A DNA stretch of 64,000 nucleotides from CADEEL01 sp050246475. GTDB lineage: Bacteria > Pseudomonadota > Alphaproteobacteria > Caulobacterales > Aquidulcibacteraceae. Shown in pieces: positions 33,916 to 41,699 of this stretch. Every line of letters starts with the position of its first letter. The first letter of the stretch is position 1. Where the stretch lies: positions 1 through 64,000 of the forward strand of contig JBFWVZ010000001.1 in assembly GCA_050246475.1 (NCBI GenBank), read 5' to 3'. A program made the translations under genes and the position numbers. The notes beneath the pieces were generated by a model that had not been told where the DNA came from, ran no database searches, and was given only the letters and a program-made list of their open reading frames with translations.

Positions 33916-35102
33916 ACGCCGACGCGGAACATCTGCGCGCGCGCGGCGAAGGCATCGAAGAGATTTTGATCGGTGCCGGTCAGCCAGGCCTGGCCGGGGC
34001 TTGCGAGCAATTCCTCGAAGAGCGCGGCGCGGCGATCGGCGTCCAGGTGCGCGGCGGCCTCATCGACCAGGATGAGCGCGGGGCCGGCGCCGGGATCCTC
34101 GGCAAGCGCGCGCGCGTGGGCAAGGACGAGGCCGATGAGGAGCGCCTTCTGCTCGCCCGTCGAGCTTTGATCGGCTGGCATGTTCTTCGGCGCGTGGCGG
34201 ACGAGGAGATCGCTGCGGTGGGGGCCGTCCAGCGCGCGGCCGGCGCCGGCGTCGCGGCGGCGGACATCCCTGAGAAGCGCGGTGAAATCCTCTTCAACGT
34301 CGGCGCTCTTATCGTGGGCGATGAAGCGTTCTTCGAGCGCGCCTTGGAGCGCCAGATCGGATTTCGGAAAGGCGCCTTCGGGGCGCGCGCGGATCGCGGC
34401 CTGCAGCATATCGAGCGTTTCGACGCGCGCGGCGGCGAGCGCTGAGCCATGGGCGGCCATTTCGCGCTCGAGGCCGCCCAACCAGGCATCGTCATAAACG
34501 TTGTCGTTCAAGAGGCGCTGGCGCTCGCGCATGGCGCGCTCATAGGCGGCGGCCTGATGGCCGTGCTCGGGTGCGCGGCCAAGCACCAGGCGATCGAAGA
34601 AGCGGCGGCGATCGCCGGCCGGGCCGGAGAAGAGACGATCCATTGCGGGCGTCAGCCATGTCATGCGCGCGGCGCGGGCGAGATCGCCGGCGGTGGCGGG
34701 CTCGCCGTTCAGCCGCGTGACGCGCTTGACGCCGCCTTCGGGCGTGCGCTCGGCGCCGACGCCGAATTGCATCGCTTCGCCATCGGCCACGATGCGGGCC
34801 GCGACGCTCCAGGGGCGCAGGCGATCAACCGCCCCCTCCTCGCCGCCGCGCGCAGCCTCCAACAACGCGGCGCTGCGCAAGCCGCGGCCGGGCGCAAGCA
34901 TCGTCAACGCTTCGAGGATGTTCGTCTTGCCCGCGCCATTGGCGCCATAGAGGCAGACGGGACGGGAATCGAGCTCCAGATCAAGGTGCGCGTGATTGCG
35001 GAAATCGACCAGCGAGAGACGCGCGCACCAGAGGCGGTGGCCCCTCTCCCCTTGCGGGAGAGGGTGGCGCGCGGCGCCGGGTGAGGAATGATCGCTCGTC
35101 AT
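33912..35102 (-). CDS. recF: DNA replication and repair protein RecF with repeat-encoded N-terminus
   Basis: A 396-aa SMC-like ATPase loading RecA at gaps. Walker A in LYGANGAGKTNILEA, signature STGEQKALLIGLVLAHA, Walker B in ALILVDEAAAHLD. The conserved family start corresponds to ARLSLVDFRNH, but about 25 residues precede it (MTSDHSSPGAARHPLPQGER...), encoded by a palindromic repeat (35042-35091). No ATG, GTG or TTG lies between that repeat and the conserved part, so the repeat must be translated or a CTG used. Follows dnaN on the same strand, 97 bases apart. Confidence 0.94.
   Translation of the reverse strand: MTSDHSSPGAARHPLPQGERGHRLWCARLSLVDFRNHAHLDLELDSRPVCLYGANGAGKTNILEALTMLAPGRGLRSAALLEAARGGEEGAVDRLRPWSVAARIVADGEAMQFGVGAERTPEGGVKRVTRLNGEPATAGDLARAARMTWLTPAMDRLFSGPAGDRRRFFDRLVLGRAPEHGHQAAAYERAMRERQRLLNDNVYDDAWLGGLEREMAAHGSALAAARVETLDMLQAAIRARPEGAFPKSDLALQGALEERFIAHDKSADVEEDFTALLRDVRRRDAGAGRALDGPHRSDLLVRHAPKNMPADQSSTGEQKALLIGLVLAHARALAEDPGAGPALILVDEAAAHLDADRRAALFEELLASPGQAWLTGTDQNLFDAFAARAQMFRVGV
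35042..35091 (-). repeat. Dispersed palindromic repeat, copy 1, inside recF
   Basis: CCCTCTCCC-CTTGC-GGGAGAGGG (35042-35064, perfect 9-bp stem) followed by TGGCGCGCGGCGCCGGGTGAGG. Read on the minus strand it has the order CCTCACCCGGCGCC...CCCTCTCCC-stem, the architecture of repeats I recognise from many alphaproteobacterial intergenic regions. Lies fully in the recF coding frame. Confidence 0.7.
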
Positions 35103-35123
35103 GGGGGCGTTGGCGCTTCCACC

Positions 35124-35179
35124 CCTCATCCGCCATCGCGCCAAGGCGCGATGACACCTTCTCCCACAGGGGGAGAAGG
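35124..35179 (+). repeat. Dispersed palindromic repeat, copy 2, between recF and dnaN
   Basis: CCTCATCCGCC, then ATCGCGCC-AA-GGCGCGAT (35135-35152, perfect 8-bp stem), then CCTTCTCCC-ACAGG-GGGAGAAGG (35157-35179, perfect 9-bp stem). Same module order as copy 1 but opposite orientation, so the two copies face each other around the recF start codon. Confidence 0.7.
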
Positions 35180-35199
35180 AGAAGAGACGCTCTGCTTCC

Positions 35200-36318
35200 T
35201 CACACCCTCAGCGGCATGAGCACGTAAAGCGCGTGATCGTCGCTCTCATCGCGCACGAGCGTCGGGGAGCCGGAATCGGCCAACTCGAAGAGCGCGCTTT
35301 CGCCGCCGATCTGCCCCGCGACATCGAGGAGATATTTGGCGTTGAAGCCAATCTCCATCGGCTCATCGGTGTATTCGGCGGAGAGATCCTCGGTCGCCAG
35401 GCCCGCATCGGGATTGTTGACGGTGAGCGTCACCTTATCGCCCTCGATGGCGAGGCGCACGGAGCGCGAGCGCTCGGCAGAGACGGTTGCGACGCGATCG
35501 ACCGCTTCGGCGAAGGCTTTGTTCTCGATCTTCAGCTTCTTCGAATTCTGTTTCGGGATGACGCGGTTATATTCCGGGAAAGAGCCGTCGATCAGCTTCG
35601 ATGTCAGCACCGCATCGTTCAGTGCGAAGCGAATCTTCTGCGGCGAGACGGAGATATCGACGACGTCGGCGGCGTCATCCAGCAAGCGGCGCAGTTCGTT
35701 GATGGTTTTGCGCGGGACGATGACGCCGGGCATTTTCTGCGCGCCGTCAGGCGCAGGCGCATCGGCGAGCGCCAAGCGATGGCCGTCCGTCGCGACGCCG
35801 CGGAGCATGGCGCCGTCGCCGTTGGCGACCGTGTGGAAGAAGATGCCGTTCAAATAATAGCGCGTCTCCTCGGTGGAGATCGCGAAGCGCGTCTTATCGA
35901 TGAGGCGGCCCAAATCGGTTGGGTGAATCTGGAACTGCGTCTCGAATCCATCGGCCGGCATGAGCGGGAAATCATCGGCGGGCAGAACCGGCAGATGAAG
36001 GCGCGTGCGCGCCGCCGAGATGAAGAGGCGCGGATCATCCGGATTGAGCTCCAGGCGCACAGGCGCCTTCTCCGGCAGCTTGCGGACGAAATCGTAGAGA
36101 TTGTGCGCGGGCGCGGAGATCGATCCAGGGCGCTCTATTTCAGCGGAGACGCTTTCGGACACCTCGATATCGAGATCGGTCGCGGTCAAACGCAGCGCAT
36201 CGCCTTTCGCGGAGAGCAGCACGTTCGACAGGATCGGAATCGTGTTCCGGCGCTCGACAACGCTTTGCACATGGGTGAGCGCTTTCAGGAACGCCGCGCG
36301 CTCTATGGTCAGACGCAT
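35200..36318 (-). CDS. dnaN: DNA polymerase III subunit beta (sliding clamp)
   Basis: A 372-aa clamp with the three-domain repeat: N-terminal MRLTIERAAFLKAL...VVERRNTIPILSNV, central RLIDKTRFAISTEETRYYLNGIFFH, and the C-terminal end HALYVLMPLRV, matching the conserved P-M-R tail of clamps. It tethers polymerases and regulates DnaA through Hda. The ATG at 36318 gives the family start. Located 120 bases after dnaA on the same strand. Confidence 0.97.
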   Translation of the reverse strand: MRLTIERAAFLKALTHVQSVVERRNTIPILSNVLLSAKGDALRLTATDLDIEVSESVSAEIERPGSISAPAHNLYDFVRKLPEKAPVRLELNPDDPRLFISAARTRLHLPVLPADDFPLMPADGFETQFQIHPTDLGRLIDKTRFAISTEETRYYLNGIFFHTVANGDGAMLRGVATDGHRLALADAPAPDGAQKMPGVIVPRKTINELRRLLDDAADVVDISVSPQKIRFALNDAVLTSKLIDGSFPEYNRVIPKQNSKKLKIENKAFAEAVDRVATVSAERSRSVRLAIEGDKVTLTVNNPDAGLATEDLSAEYTDEPMEIGFNAKYLLDVAGQIGGESALFELADSGSPTLVRDESDDHALYVLMPLRV

Positions 36319-36438
36319 TAAGCCGCCTCTATGGTTCATGCCGCCGGGCACGCGCCCGGCCGGGCGACCCGAATTCTTGCGAGTCGCGCGGCAAACCTAG
36401 CAGAACCTAAGCGCAGCCCAAGGTCTTTGCGGCCTCGC

Positions 36439-37839
36439 CTAGACCGGTTCTTTCAAAATCAGGCGCTTCAAGACATCGATCTCGACCCGAAGCTTGGGGT
36501 CGCTCTCCAACAACTCGGTAATCTTGTCGCGGGAGTAGAGGATCGTCGAGTGATCGAAGCCGCCGAAACGGCGGCCGATATCGGGCAGGGAAGCCTGCGT
36601 CATCTGCGTGCAGAGATAAGCCGCGATCTGGCGCGGACGCGCAAAGGCGCGCTGGCGTGAGCGGGTGAGCAGCTGATCGACCGTCATGTTGTAGTGGCGC
36701 GCGACGACCTTCTTGACCGTCTCGACCTTGACGGGCCGCTGGGCGCGATCGTTGATTTTGCCGCGCAGGGCCTCTTCCGCCGTCTCCACACTCACCTCTT
36801 CCGAACCCACGATTCTTGCCTCCACAACGAGTTGGCTCACCGCGCCGTCCAACAGGCGCCCAGAGCCGACGATCCGGCGCGCCATCATATCGAGCGCGGC
36901 GGCTGAAACTTTGAAGCCCGCATTGGTGCGCGCGTAGTGCGCGACCTTGGCCTCCAGGATGCGGCGGCGCAGCGCCTCATCCGGCTCGGCGATTTCGCAG
37001 AGTGCGGCGCCGGTGAGATGATGCTTCAAGCGATCGTCGAAGCCGGCGAGGCCGTCGGGGCCCTGATCCGCCGTCAGCACGACCTGGCCGCCGCGGCGAT
37101 TGATGACGGCGATGGTGTCGAGGAATTCCTCTTCCGTCGATTTCTTGCCGGCGATGCGGTGCACGTCGTCCAGGAGGAAAAGATCGGGGGCGCGCACCTT
37201 GGCCTTGAATTCGGTCAGGTTGTTGGTGCGGCGCAGGCCCGATTGGAATTCCTCGATGAATTCCTGCGCCATCATGTAGCTCACCTTGCGCGCGGGGTTG
37301 GCGCAGAGCGCCGCGAAGGCGCAGGCGTGAAGCAGATGCGTCTTCCCGCAGCCGGGCGCGGAGTGCAGCAGCACCAGCGGGAAGCCAGTCCCCTGCGCGG
37401 CCATCTGCATCATCGTGAAGGCGCGATGATTCGAGTGATCGACCTGAAAGGTCTCGAACGTGAAACCCGGGAAGGCCGGCATGGGCACGACAATGGCGGG
37501 CTTTGCGCCGCCGGCCCGGCGCTCGCGCACGAACTCGCGGACGGGCTCGGGCAGATCGGCCTCGACCTGAATTTCGATGCCCTCCTCCAGGCGCATCTGG
37601 GCGCGGAGGCGCGCTTCGATCCGGTGCTGGGCCTGGAGGCGAATCCAATCGCGCGCCGTGTAGGTCGGCGCGGTGAAGAGAAGCACGCCATTGTACTGGG
37701 CGGCCAGCTCCAGGCGCTCGAGATAGGATGAGAAAATCTCGGCGCCGAACTCGGCCAGCAGCTCGCGCTGCACCCGCTCGTATACTCGGACAGCGCCATC
37801 CGCCGCCGACACGCCGTCCCACGCGTCATCGCGATCCAT
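36439..37839 (-). CDS. dnaA: Chromosomal replication initiator DnaA, divergent
   Basis: A 466-aa DnaA: domain I about 15-85, linker to 122, AAA+ domain 123-345, DNA-binding domain 370-466. Walker A GCGKTH (163-168), Walker B FLLDDV (221-226), sensor-2 region GRLLDGA (327-333), DnaA signature FGGFDHST (425-432). Several usually conserved positions differ: Walker A has Cys for Leu, the arginine-finger segment reads LKHHL instead of LxSRF, RELEGA is RLLDGA, and GGRDHTT is GGFDHST. Position next to dnaN and recF supports it as the main initiator. The ATG at 37839 gives a normal domain I. Confidence 0.95.
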   Translation of the reverse strand: MDRDDAWDGVSAADGAVRVYERVQRELLAEFGAEIFSSYLERLELAAQYNGVLLFTAPTYTARDWIRLQAQHRIEARLRAQMRLEEGIEIQVEADLPEPVREFVRERRAGGAKPAIVVPMPAFPGFTFETFQVDHSNHRAFTMMQMAAQGTGFPLVLLHSAPGCGKTHLLHACAFAALCANPARKVSYMMAQEFIEEFQSGLRRTNNLTEFKAKVRAPDLFLLDDVHRIAGKKSTEEEFLDTIAVINRRGGQVVLTADQGPDGLAGFDDRLKHHLTGAALCEIAEPDEALRRRILEAKVAHYARTNAGFKVSAAALDMMARRIVGSGRLLDGAVSQLVVEARIVGSEEVSVETAEEALRGKINDRAQRPVKVETVKKVVARHYNMTVDQLLTRSRQRAFARPRQIAAYLCTQMTQASLPDIGRRFGGFDHSTILYSRDKITELLESDPKLRVEIDVLKRLILKEPV

Positions 37840-38282
37840 CGCCCCTCGCCACTCCGTCTCTAGGCCACCCCTTGGCAGCGGCCGATCCACGTCGCGAGCC
37901 CCCCCTTGGGCCCAGCGGCGAAAACCTCCCCGCGGCCGAAAAAGCCATCGCTTTTTCCGGCCCGTCATGCCGTGTTGAAATGCATGTCGCGGAGGGCGTG
38001 ATCGCCAACCGCGCGAACCATGGCGTCATCGTTTTGTCGCGTCAATCGGGTCGCTGTTGCGTGGTTGAAACGACGGGCTAAGCGCCTGAAAAATCAGCTG
38101 GAAAAATTCGTGAGCGGAAATTAACTCGCACGCGGCGCGACTCTGGAAAAGCGCCGAAAAGGCTGTGAAAATCAGGCCTTCCGCTGCGCAAAAGTCAGCC
38201 AAAACTTCGCCTCTCAGGCGAGTGCGAACCTATTGTGAAAAGACAGGATTCAGGGCGCGGCAGAAGCGCCCGAAACGACCGT
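37840..38282. other. dnaA-rpsT intergenic region, candidate replication-origin segment
   Basis: 443 bases with no gene, more A-rich than its neighbours in 38085-38250. I find no TTATCCACA-type DnaA box and only one isolated TTAA (no TTAA-N7-TTAA CtrA site). Instead short A-rich units recur: TGAAAAATCAG (38087-38097), TGTGAAAATCAGG (38164-38176), TGTGAAAAGACAGG (38234-38247), plus TGGAAAA at 38099 and 38144. A TCGCCT-CTC-AGGCGA hairpin lies at 38207-38221. Also holds the dnaA promoter, not assignable with confidence. Confidence 0.4.
38253..38271 (-). terminator. Hairpin downstream of rpsT
   Basis: GGGCGC - 7-base loop - GCGCCC, 12 bases beyond the rpsT stop on the minus strand, followed by TGAATCCTGTCTTTT. 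Confidence 0.5.
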
Positions 38283-38564
38283 TCAGGCGCGCTTGGCTTC
38301 GCCCGCGAGCGTCTTCACACGCTGGGTGAGGCGCGAGACCTTCCGGGAGGCGGTGTTCTTATCGAGCACGCCCTTGGTGACGGCGCGCATCGTCTCGGAC
38401 TCTGCGCTCTTCATGGCCGCTTGGGCGGCTTTCGCATCGCCCGAGGCCAGGGCTTCCTCGACCTTGCGCCAGAAGGTGCGGACCCGCGAACGGCGCGCCT
38501 TATTCACTTCCGTGCGGCGGGCGATGACGCGGATGGCTTTCTTGGCGGAGTCTGTGTTGGCCAC
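38283..38564 (-). CDS. rpsT: 30S ribosomal protein S20
   Basis: A 93-aa lysine/arginine-rich helical protein with the S20 pattern: MANTDSAKKAIRVIARRTEVNKARRSR at the start (broadly), central LASGDAKAAQAAMKSAE and DKNTASRKVSRLTQRVKTLA at the end. Binds 16S rRNA early in 30S assembly. Divergent from the M16 peptidase gene; located beside dnaA, as in Caulobacter and relatives. It has a near-consensus promoter (38603-38631). Confidence 0.97.
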   Translation of the reverse strand: MANTDSAKKAIRVIARRTEVNKARRSRVRTFWRKVEEALASGDAKAAQAAMKSAESETMRAVTKGVLDKNTASRKVSRLTQRVKTLAGEAKRA

Positions 38565-38602
38565 TGGGATGATCCGGAAACGGTCTGAAATGGAAGCGGG
38601 CG

Positions 38603-38631
38603 GGTATAGGGGGCGCGGGGGCCGGGGTCAA
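38603..38631 (-). promoter_or_regulatory. Promoter of rpsT
   Basis: Minus strand TTGACC (38631-38626), 17 bases, TATACC (38608-38603), 39 bases upstream of the start codon. Strong match to a housekeeping promoter. Confidence 0.65.
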
Positions 38632-38679
38632 TGCGGGCGGACGCCCTGCGGTGCGACGAAAACCGCCCGTCGAATGCGC

Positions 38680-38709
38680 TTGGCGCGGGCGCGGACGCGC
38701 CTTTAGGGT
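38680..38709 (+). promoter_or_regulatory. Possible promoter of the M16 peptidase gene
   Basis: TTGGCG (38680-38685) with TTAGGG or TAGGGT 17-18 bases later, about 35 bases before the start codon. Weaker than the rpsT promoter. Confidence 0.3.
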
Positions 38710-38743
38710 CCGCGCCGAAATTCACCCGCCGGAGAAATCCCGC

Positions 38744-41587
38744 ATGCGCCGTTTGCTCGTTGGCCTCGCCGCCCTCCTCACGCTCGGGGCCTGCGCCTCT
38801 TCTTCAACGGCGCCGCGTGCGCCTGCAACGGACGGCGCGCTTCAAATCGCGCCGCTTCAGTTCAGCGAGCGCACGCTGCCCAATGGCCTACGCGTTTTCG
38901 CGATGCCGGATGCGAACACCGCGAACGTCTCGGTGCAGGTTTGGTACGATGTGGGCTCGCGCGACGACCCCGCCGGGCGCTCGGGCTTTGCGCACCTCTT
39001 CGAGCACATCATGTTCAAGGCGACGCGCAACATGCCCGCCGAAATGCTCGACCGGCTGACGGAAGACGTGGGCGGCTTCAACAACGCCTCCACGTGGGAC
39101 GATTTCACGAATTACTACGAGGTGGTGCCGGCCAATCATCTGCAGCGCGTGCTCTGGGCGGAAGCCGAGCGCATGGGCTCGCTGGTGATCGACGAGGCGA
39201 CGTTCGATTCCGAGCGCGCGGTCGTGCAGGAGGAGCTCCGGCAGAGCGTGCTCTCCAATCCCTATGGGCGGCTCTTCTATCTCTACATTTCGCAGACGGG
39301 CTTTACGCGCCATCCCTATGGGCGCCCCGGCATCGGCTCGATCGAGGATTTGCAGGCCGCGACCGTTGCCGACGTGCGCGCGTTTCATGCGCAATATTAT
39401 CGCCCCGACAACGCGGTGCTCGTCGTCTCCGGGAATTTCAGCGAGGCCGATCTCAATCGCTGGGTCGATGAATATTTCGGCCCGATCGCTAGGCCCAACC
39501 GCGAGATCCCTCGCGTCACCGTGACAGAGCCGCCGCGCGCGGGCCCGCGCGAATACACCGTGTACGAACCAAATGTGCCGCTGCCGGCGGTCGTGGCCTC
39601 CTACCCCGCGATCGAAGCGCGCAGCCCGGACATGCCGGCGCTGCTCGTGCTCGACGGGATCCTGTCTACCGGAGAAAGCTCCAGGCTCTATCAAGCGCTC
39701 GTCTATCAGCAGCAGGTGGCGGCGGACGTCTTCACGTTCTTCGAGCCGACGCGGCAAGCGCACACCTATTCCGTCGGGGCCATTCTCTCGGAAGGGCAAA
39801 CGCCGGAAGCGGGCTTGACCGCGCTCAACGCGGAAATCGCGCGGCTCCGCGACGGGCTCGTCTCCGATGCGGAATTGCGCGAGGCGCAGAACGAATTGGT
39901 GATGAGCGCGCTTGGCGAGCGCGAGACCGCGTTCGGGCGCGCAACGACGCTGGCGGAATCGCTCATCCGCTACCGCGATCCGCGCTACGCCGATCAGATG
40001 CTGGCGCAGATCCAGCGCGTGACGGCCGCGGACGTGCAGCGCGTGGCGCGGTCGCTCTTCAACGAACAACAACGCATCACGATCCGCTATCTCTCCGAAG
40101 AGAACCGCCCGGCCGGCGCGCGCGAAGACGAGATCACGACCGCGCCGACGATCCAGGCGCAGCGCCTCACCGTGCCGGCCAACGAGATTCCGACCTATGC
40201 GCTGGCGCCGGAAGCGACGCGCGTGCGCCCGCCCCCGCCAGCAGCGGAAGTGCTTGCGCGCGTGCCGGCGACGGCGGAACGCACGCTTGGGAACGGCATG
40301 CGCGTCATCGTCGCGAGCCGGCCCGGCTTGCCGCTGATGAGCGCGGAATTGCGCGTGCTTTCCGGCGCATCGAGCGATCCGGCCGGGCGCGCGGGGCTTG
40401 CGGGCCTCACCGCCGATCTCGTCACCAAGGGCACGGCGACGCGCGACGCCACGCAAACGGCGCGCGAGATCGAATCGCTCGGCGCATCGCTCTCCGCGAG
40501 CGCGGGCGCCGACAGCTCGGCGCTTTCGCTCTCCACGCGCTCTGACCGTGCGGCGGAAGCGTTCACCGTGTTTGCGGACGCGGCGCGCAACGCAGCGTTC
40601 GCAACGGAAGAATTGGAGCGGCAGCGCCAACAAGCGCTCGACGGGCTCTCCGTGCAGCTGACGACGCCGGGCGCGATAGCGGCGATGGCGCAAGCGCGCG
40701 CGATCTTTGGCGGCGCGCCTTATGGCGGGACGGCATCGCCCACGACGCTTGCGGCGATCACGCAAGGCGATGTGCAGGCTTATCACCGCACGCATTGGCG
40801 GCCCGACAACGCCGTGCTCGTCATCACCGGCGATCTCACGGCGGCGGAAGGCTTCGCGCTCGCGGAGCGCTTCTTCGGCGATTGGGCGAGGCCTTCAACG
40901 CCGATGCCGGCCGAGCCCGACGCATCGCAATGGGCGCAGGCGCCGCGCGCGATCGTCATCGATCTCGATGAGGCGGGCCAATCTTCCGTGAGCTACGGCT
41001 TCCGCACGGTTTCGCGGACGGACGCGGATTATTTCCCGACGCTCGTGGCGGCGACGGTGCTGGGCGGGGGGTATTCCGCGCGGCTCAATTACGAGATCCG
41101 CATCCGGCGCGGCCTCTCTTACGGGGCGCGCGCAACCTTTGCGCCGCGCCTGGCGCCGGGACCGATTATCGCTTCGGCGCAGACGCGCAACGACGCGGCC
41201 GACCAAGTCGTGGGGCTCATGCAGGATGAGCTGCGGCGCATCGGCAACGAGCCGATTGCGGCTGCCGAACTCACCGCGCGGCGCGCCGCGCTCATCGGGG
41301 ATTTCGGGCGCGACGTGGAGACGACGTCTGGGCTTGCCGATCAGCTGTCGCAGCTTGCGCTCTTCGGGCTGCCGCTTTCGCGGCTGGAGACGTATGTGGC
41401 GGATGTTTCCGCGGTGACGCCTGAACAAGCGCAAGCGGCGGCGCGGCGCCTGCTCGATCCGGCGCGGGGGGATCTCGTGGTCGTCGGTGATGCGGACATC
41501 TTCTGGGACGCGGTGCACCGGCGCGCGCCCAATGCGGAGCGCATTCCGAGCACGGAGATGAATCTGGATCGGGCGGAGTTGCGGTAG
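38744..41587 (+). CDS. Two-unit M16 family zinc peptidase, lipoprotein
   Basis: A 947-aa protein with a lipoprotein signal (LLTLGAC-A). The first M16 unit has the inverted zinc motif HLFEH (HxxEH) in FAHLFEHIMFKATRN and the downstream glutamate in ERAVVQEELRQ. The second unit (from about residue 500, NGMRVIVASRPGLPL) is homologous but lacks HxxEH (GLAGLTADLVTKGT), so it is the non-catalytic partner half, as in other M16B fusions. Located in the periplasm or outer membrane; degrades peptides. The stop codon is one base before a tRNA-Ser remnant. Confidence 0.9.
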   Translation: MRRLLVGLAALLTLGACASSSTAPRAPATDGALQIAPLQFSERTLPNGLRVFAMPDANTANVSVQVWYDVGSRDDPAGRSGFAHLFEHIMFKATRNMPAEMLDRLTEDVGGFNNASTWDDFTNYYEVVPANHLQRVLWAEAERMGSLVIDEATFDSERAVVQEELRQSVLSNPYGRLFYLYISQTGFTRHPYGRPGIGSIEDLQAATVADVRAFHAQYYRPDNAVLVVSGNFSEADLNRWVDEYFGPIARPNREIPRVTVTEPPRAGPREYTVYEPNVPLPAVVASYPAIEARSPDMPALLVLDGILSTGESSRLYQALVYQQQVAADVFTFFEPTRQAHTYSVGAILSEGQTPEAGLTALNAEIARLRDGLVSDAELREAQNELVMSALGERETAFGRATTLAESLIRYRDPRYADQMLAQIQRVTAADVQRVARSLFNEQQRITIRYLSEENRPAGAREDEITTAPTIQAQRLTVPANEIPTYALAPEATRVRPPPPAAEVLARVPATAERTLGNGMRVIVASRPGLPLMSAELRVLSGASSDPAGRAGLAGLTADLVTKGTATRDATQTAREIESLGASLSASAGADSSALSLSTRSDRAAEAFTVFADAARNAAFATEELERQRQQALDGLSVQLTTPGAIAAMAQARAIFGGAPYGGTASPTTLAAITQGDVQAYHRTHWRPDNAVLVITGDLTAAEGFALAERFFGDWARPSTPMPAEPDASQWAQAPRAIVIDLDEAGQSSVSYGFRTVSRTDADYFPTLVAATVLGGGYSARLNYEIRIRRGLSYGARATFAPRLAPGPIIASAQTRNDAADQVVGLMQDELRRIGNEPIAAAELTARRAALIGDFGRDVETTSGLADQLSQLALFGLPLSRLETYVADVSAVTPEQAQAAARRLLDPARGDLVVVGDADIFWDAVHRRAPNAERIPSTEMNLDRAELR

Positions 41588-41588
41588 C

Positions 41589-41640
41589 GGTGGTCTTGCA
41601 TCCACGGCGGTTTTCAAGACCGCTGCCTTAAACCACTCGG
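41589..41640 (-). pseudogene. tRNA-Ser(UGA) remnant (D arm to variable arm)
   Basis: Read on the minus strand the segment contains CCGAGTGGTTTAAGGC (D arm), an intact anticodon arm GCGGT-CTTGAAA-ACCGC with anticodon TGA (bases 41616-41614), and a variable arm with a GTGG/CCAC stem, i.e. the central part of a class II serine tRNA. No T arm or acceptor stem follows or precedes: the sequence passes directly into the M16 stop codon. It is therefore a truncated copy, not a working tRNA; such scars arise from integration or recombination at tRNA genes. Confidence 0.75.
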
Positions 41641-41661
41641 TACCGCGCACGCGCGCATGGG

Positions 41662-41691
41662 CCCCGGACTGATGCTTCGCATCATCCGGGG
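41662..41691. repeat. Hairpin-type repeat downstream of the crotonase gene
   Basis: CCCCGGA-C-TGATG - CTTCG - CATCA-TCCGGGG: a 12-bp stem with one bulge. I recognise this CCGGATGATGCGAAGCATCA type as a recurrent intergenic element in alphaproteobacteria; it may also end transcription of the crotonase gene on the minus strand. Confidence 0.5.
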
Positions 41692-41699
41692 ATCGGTGG

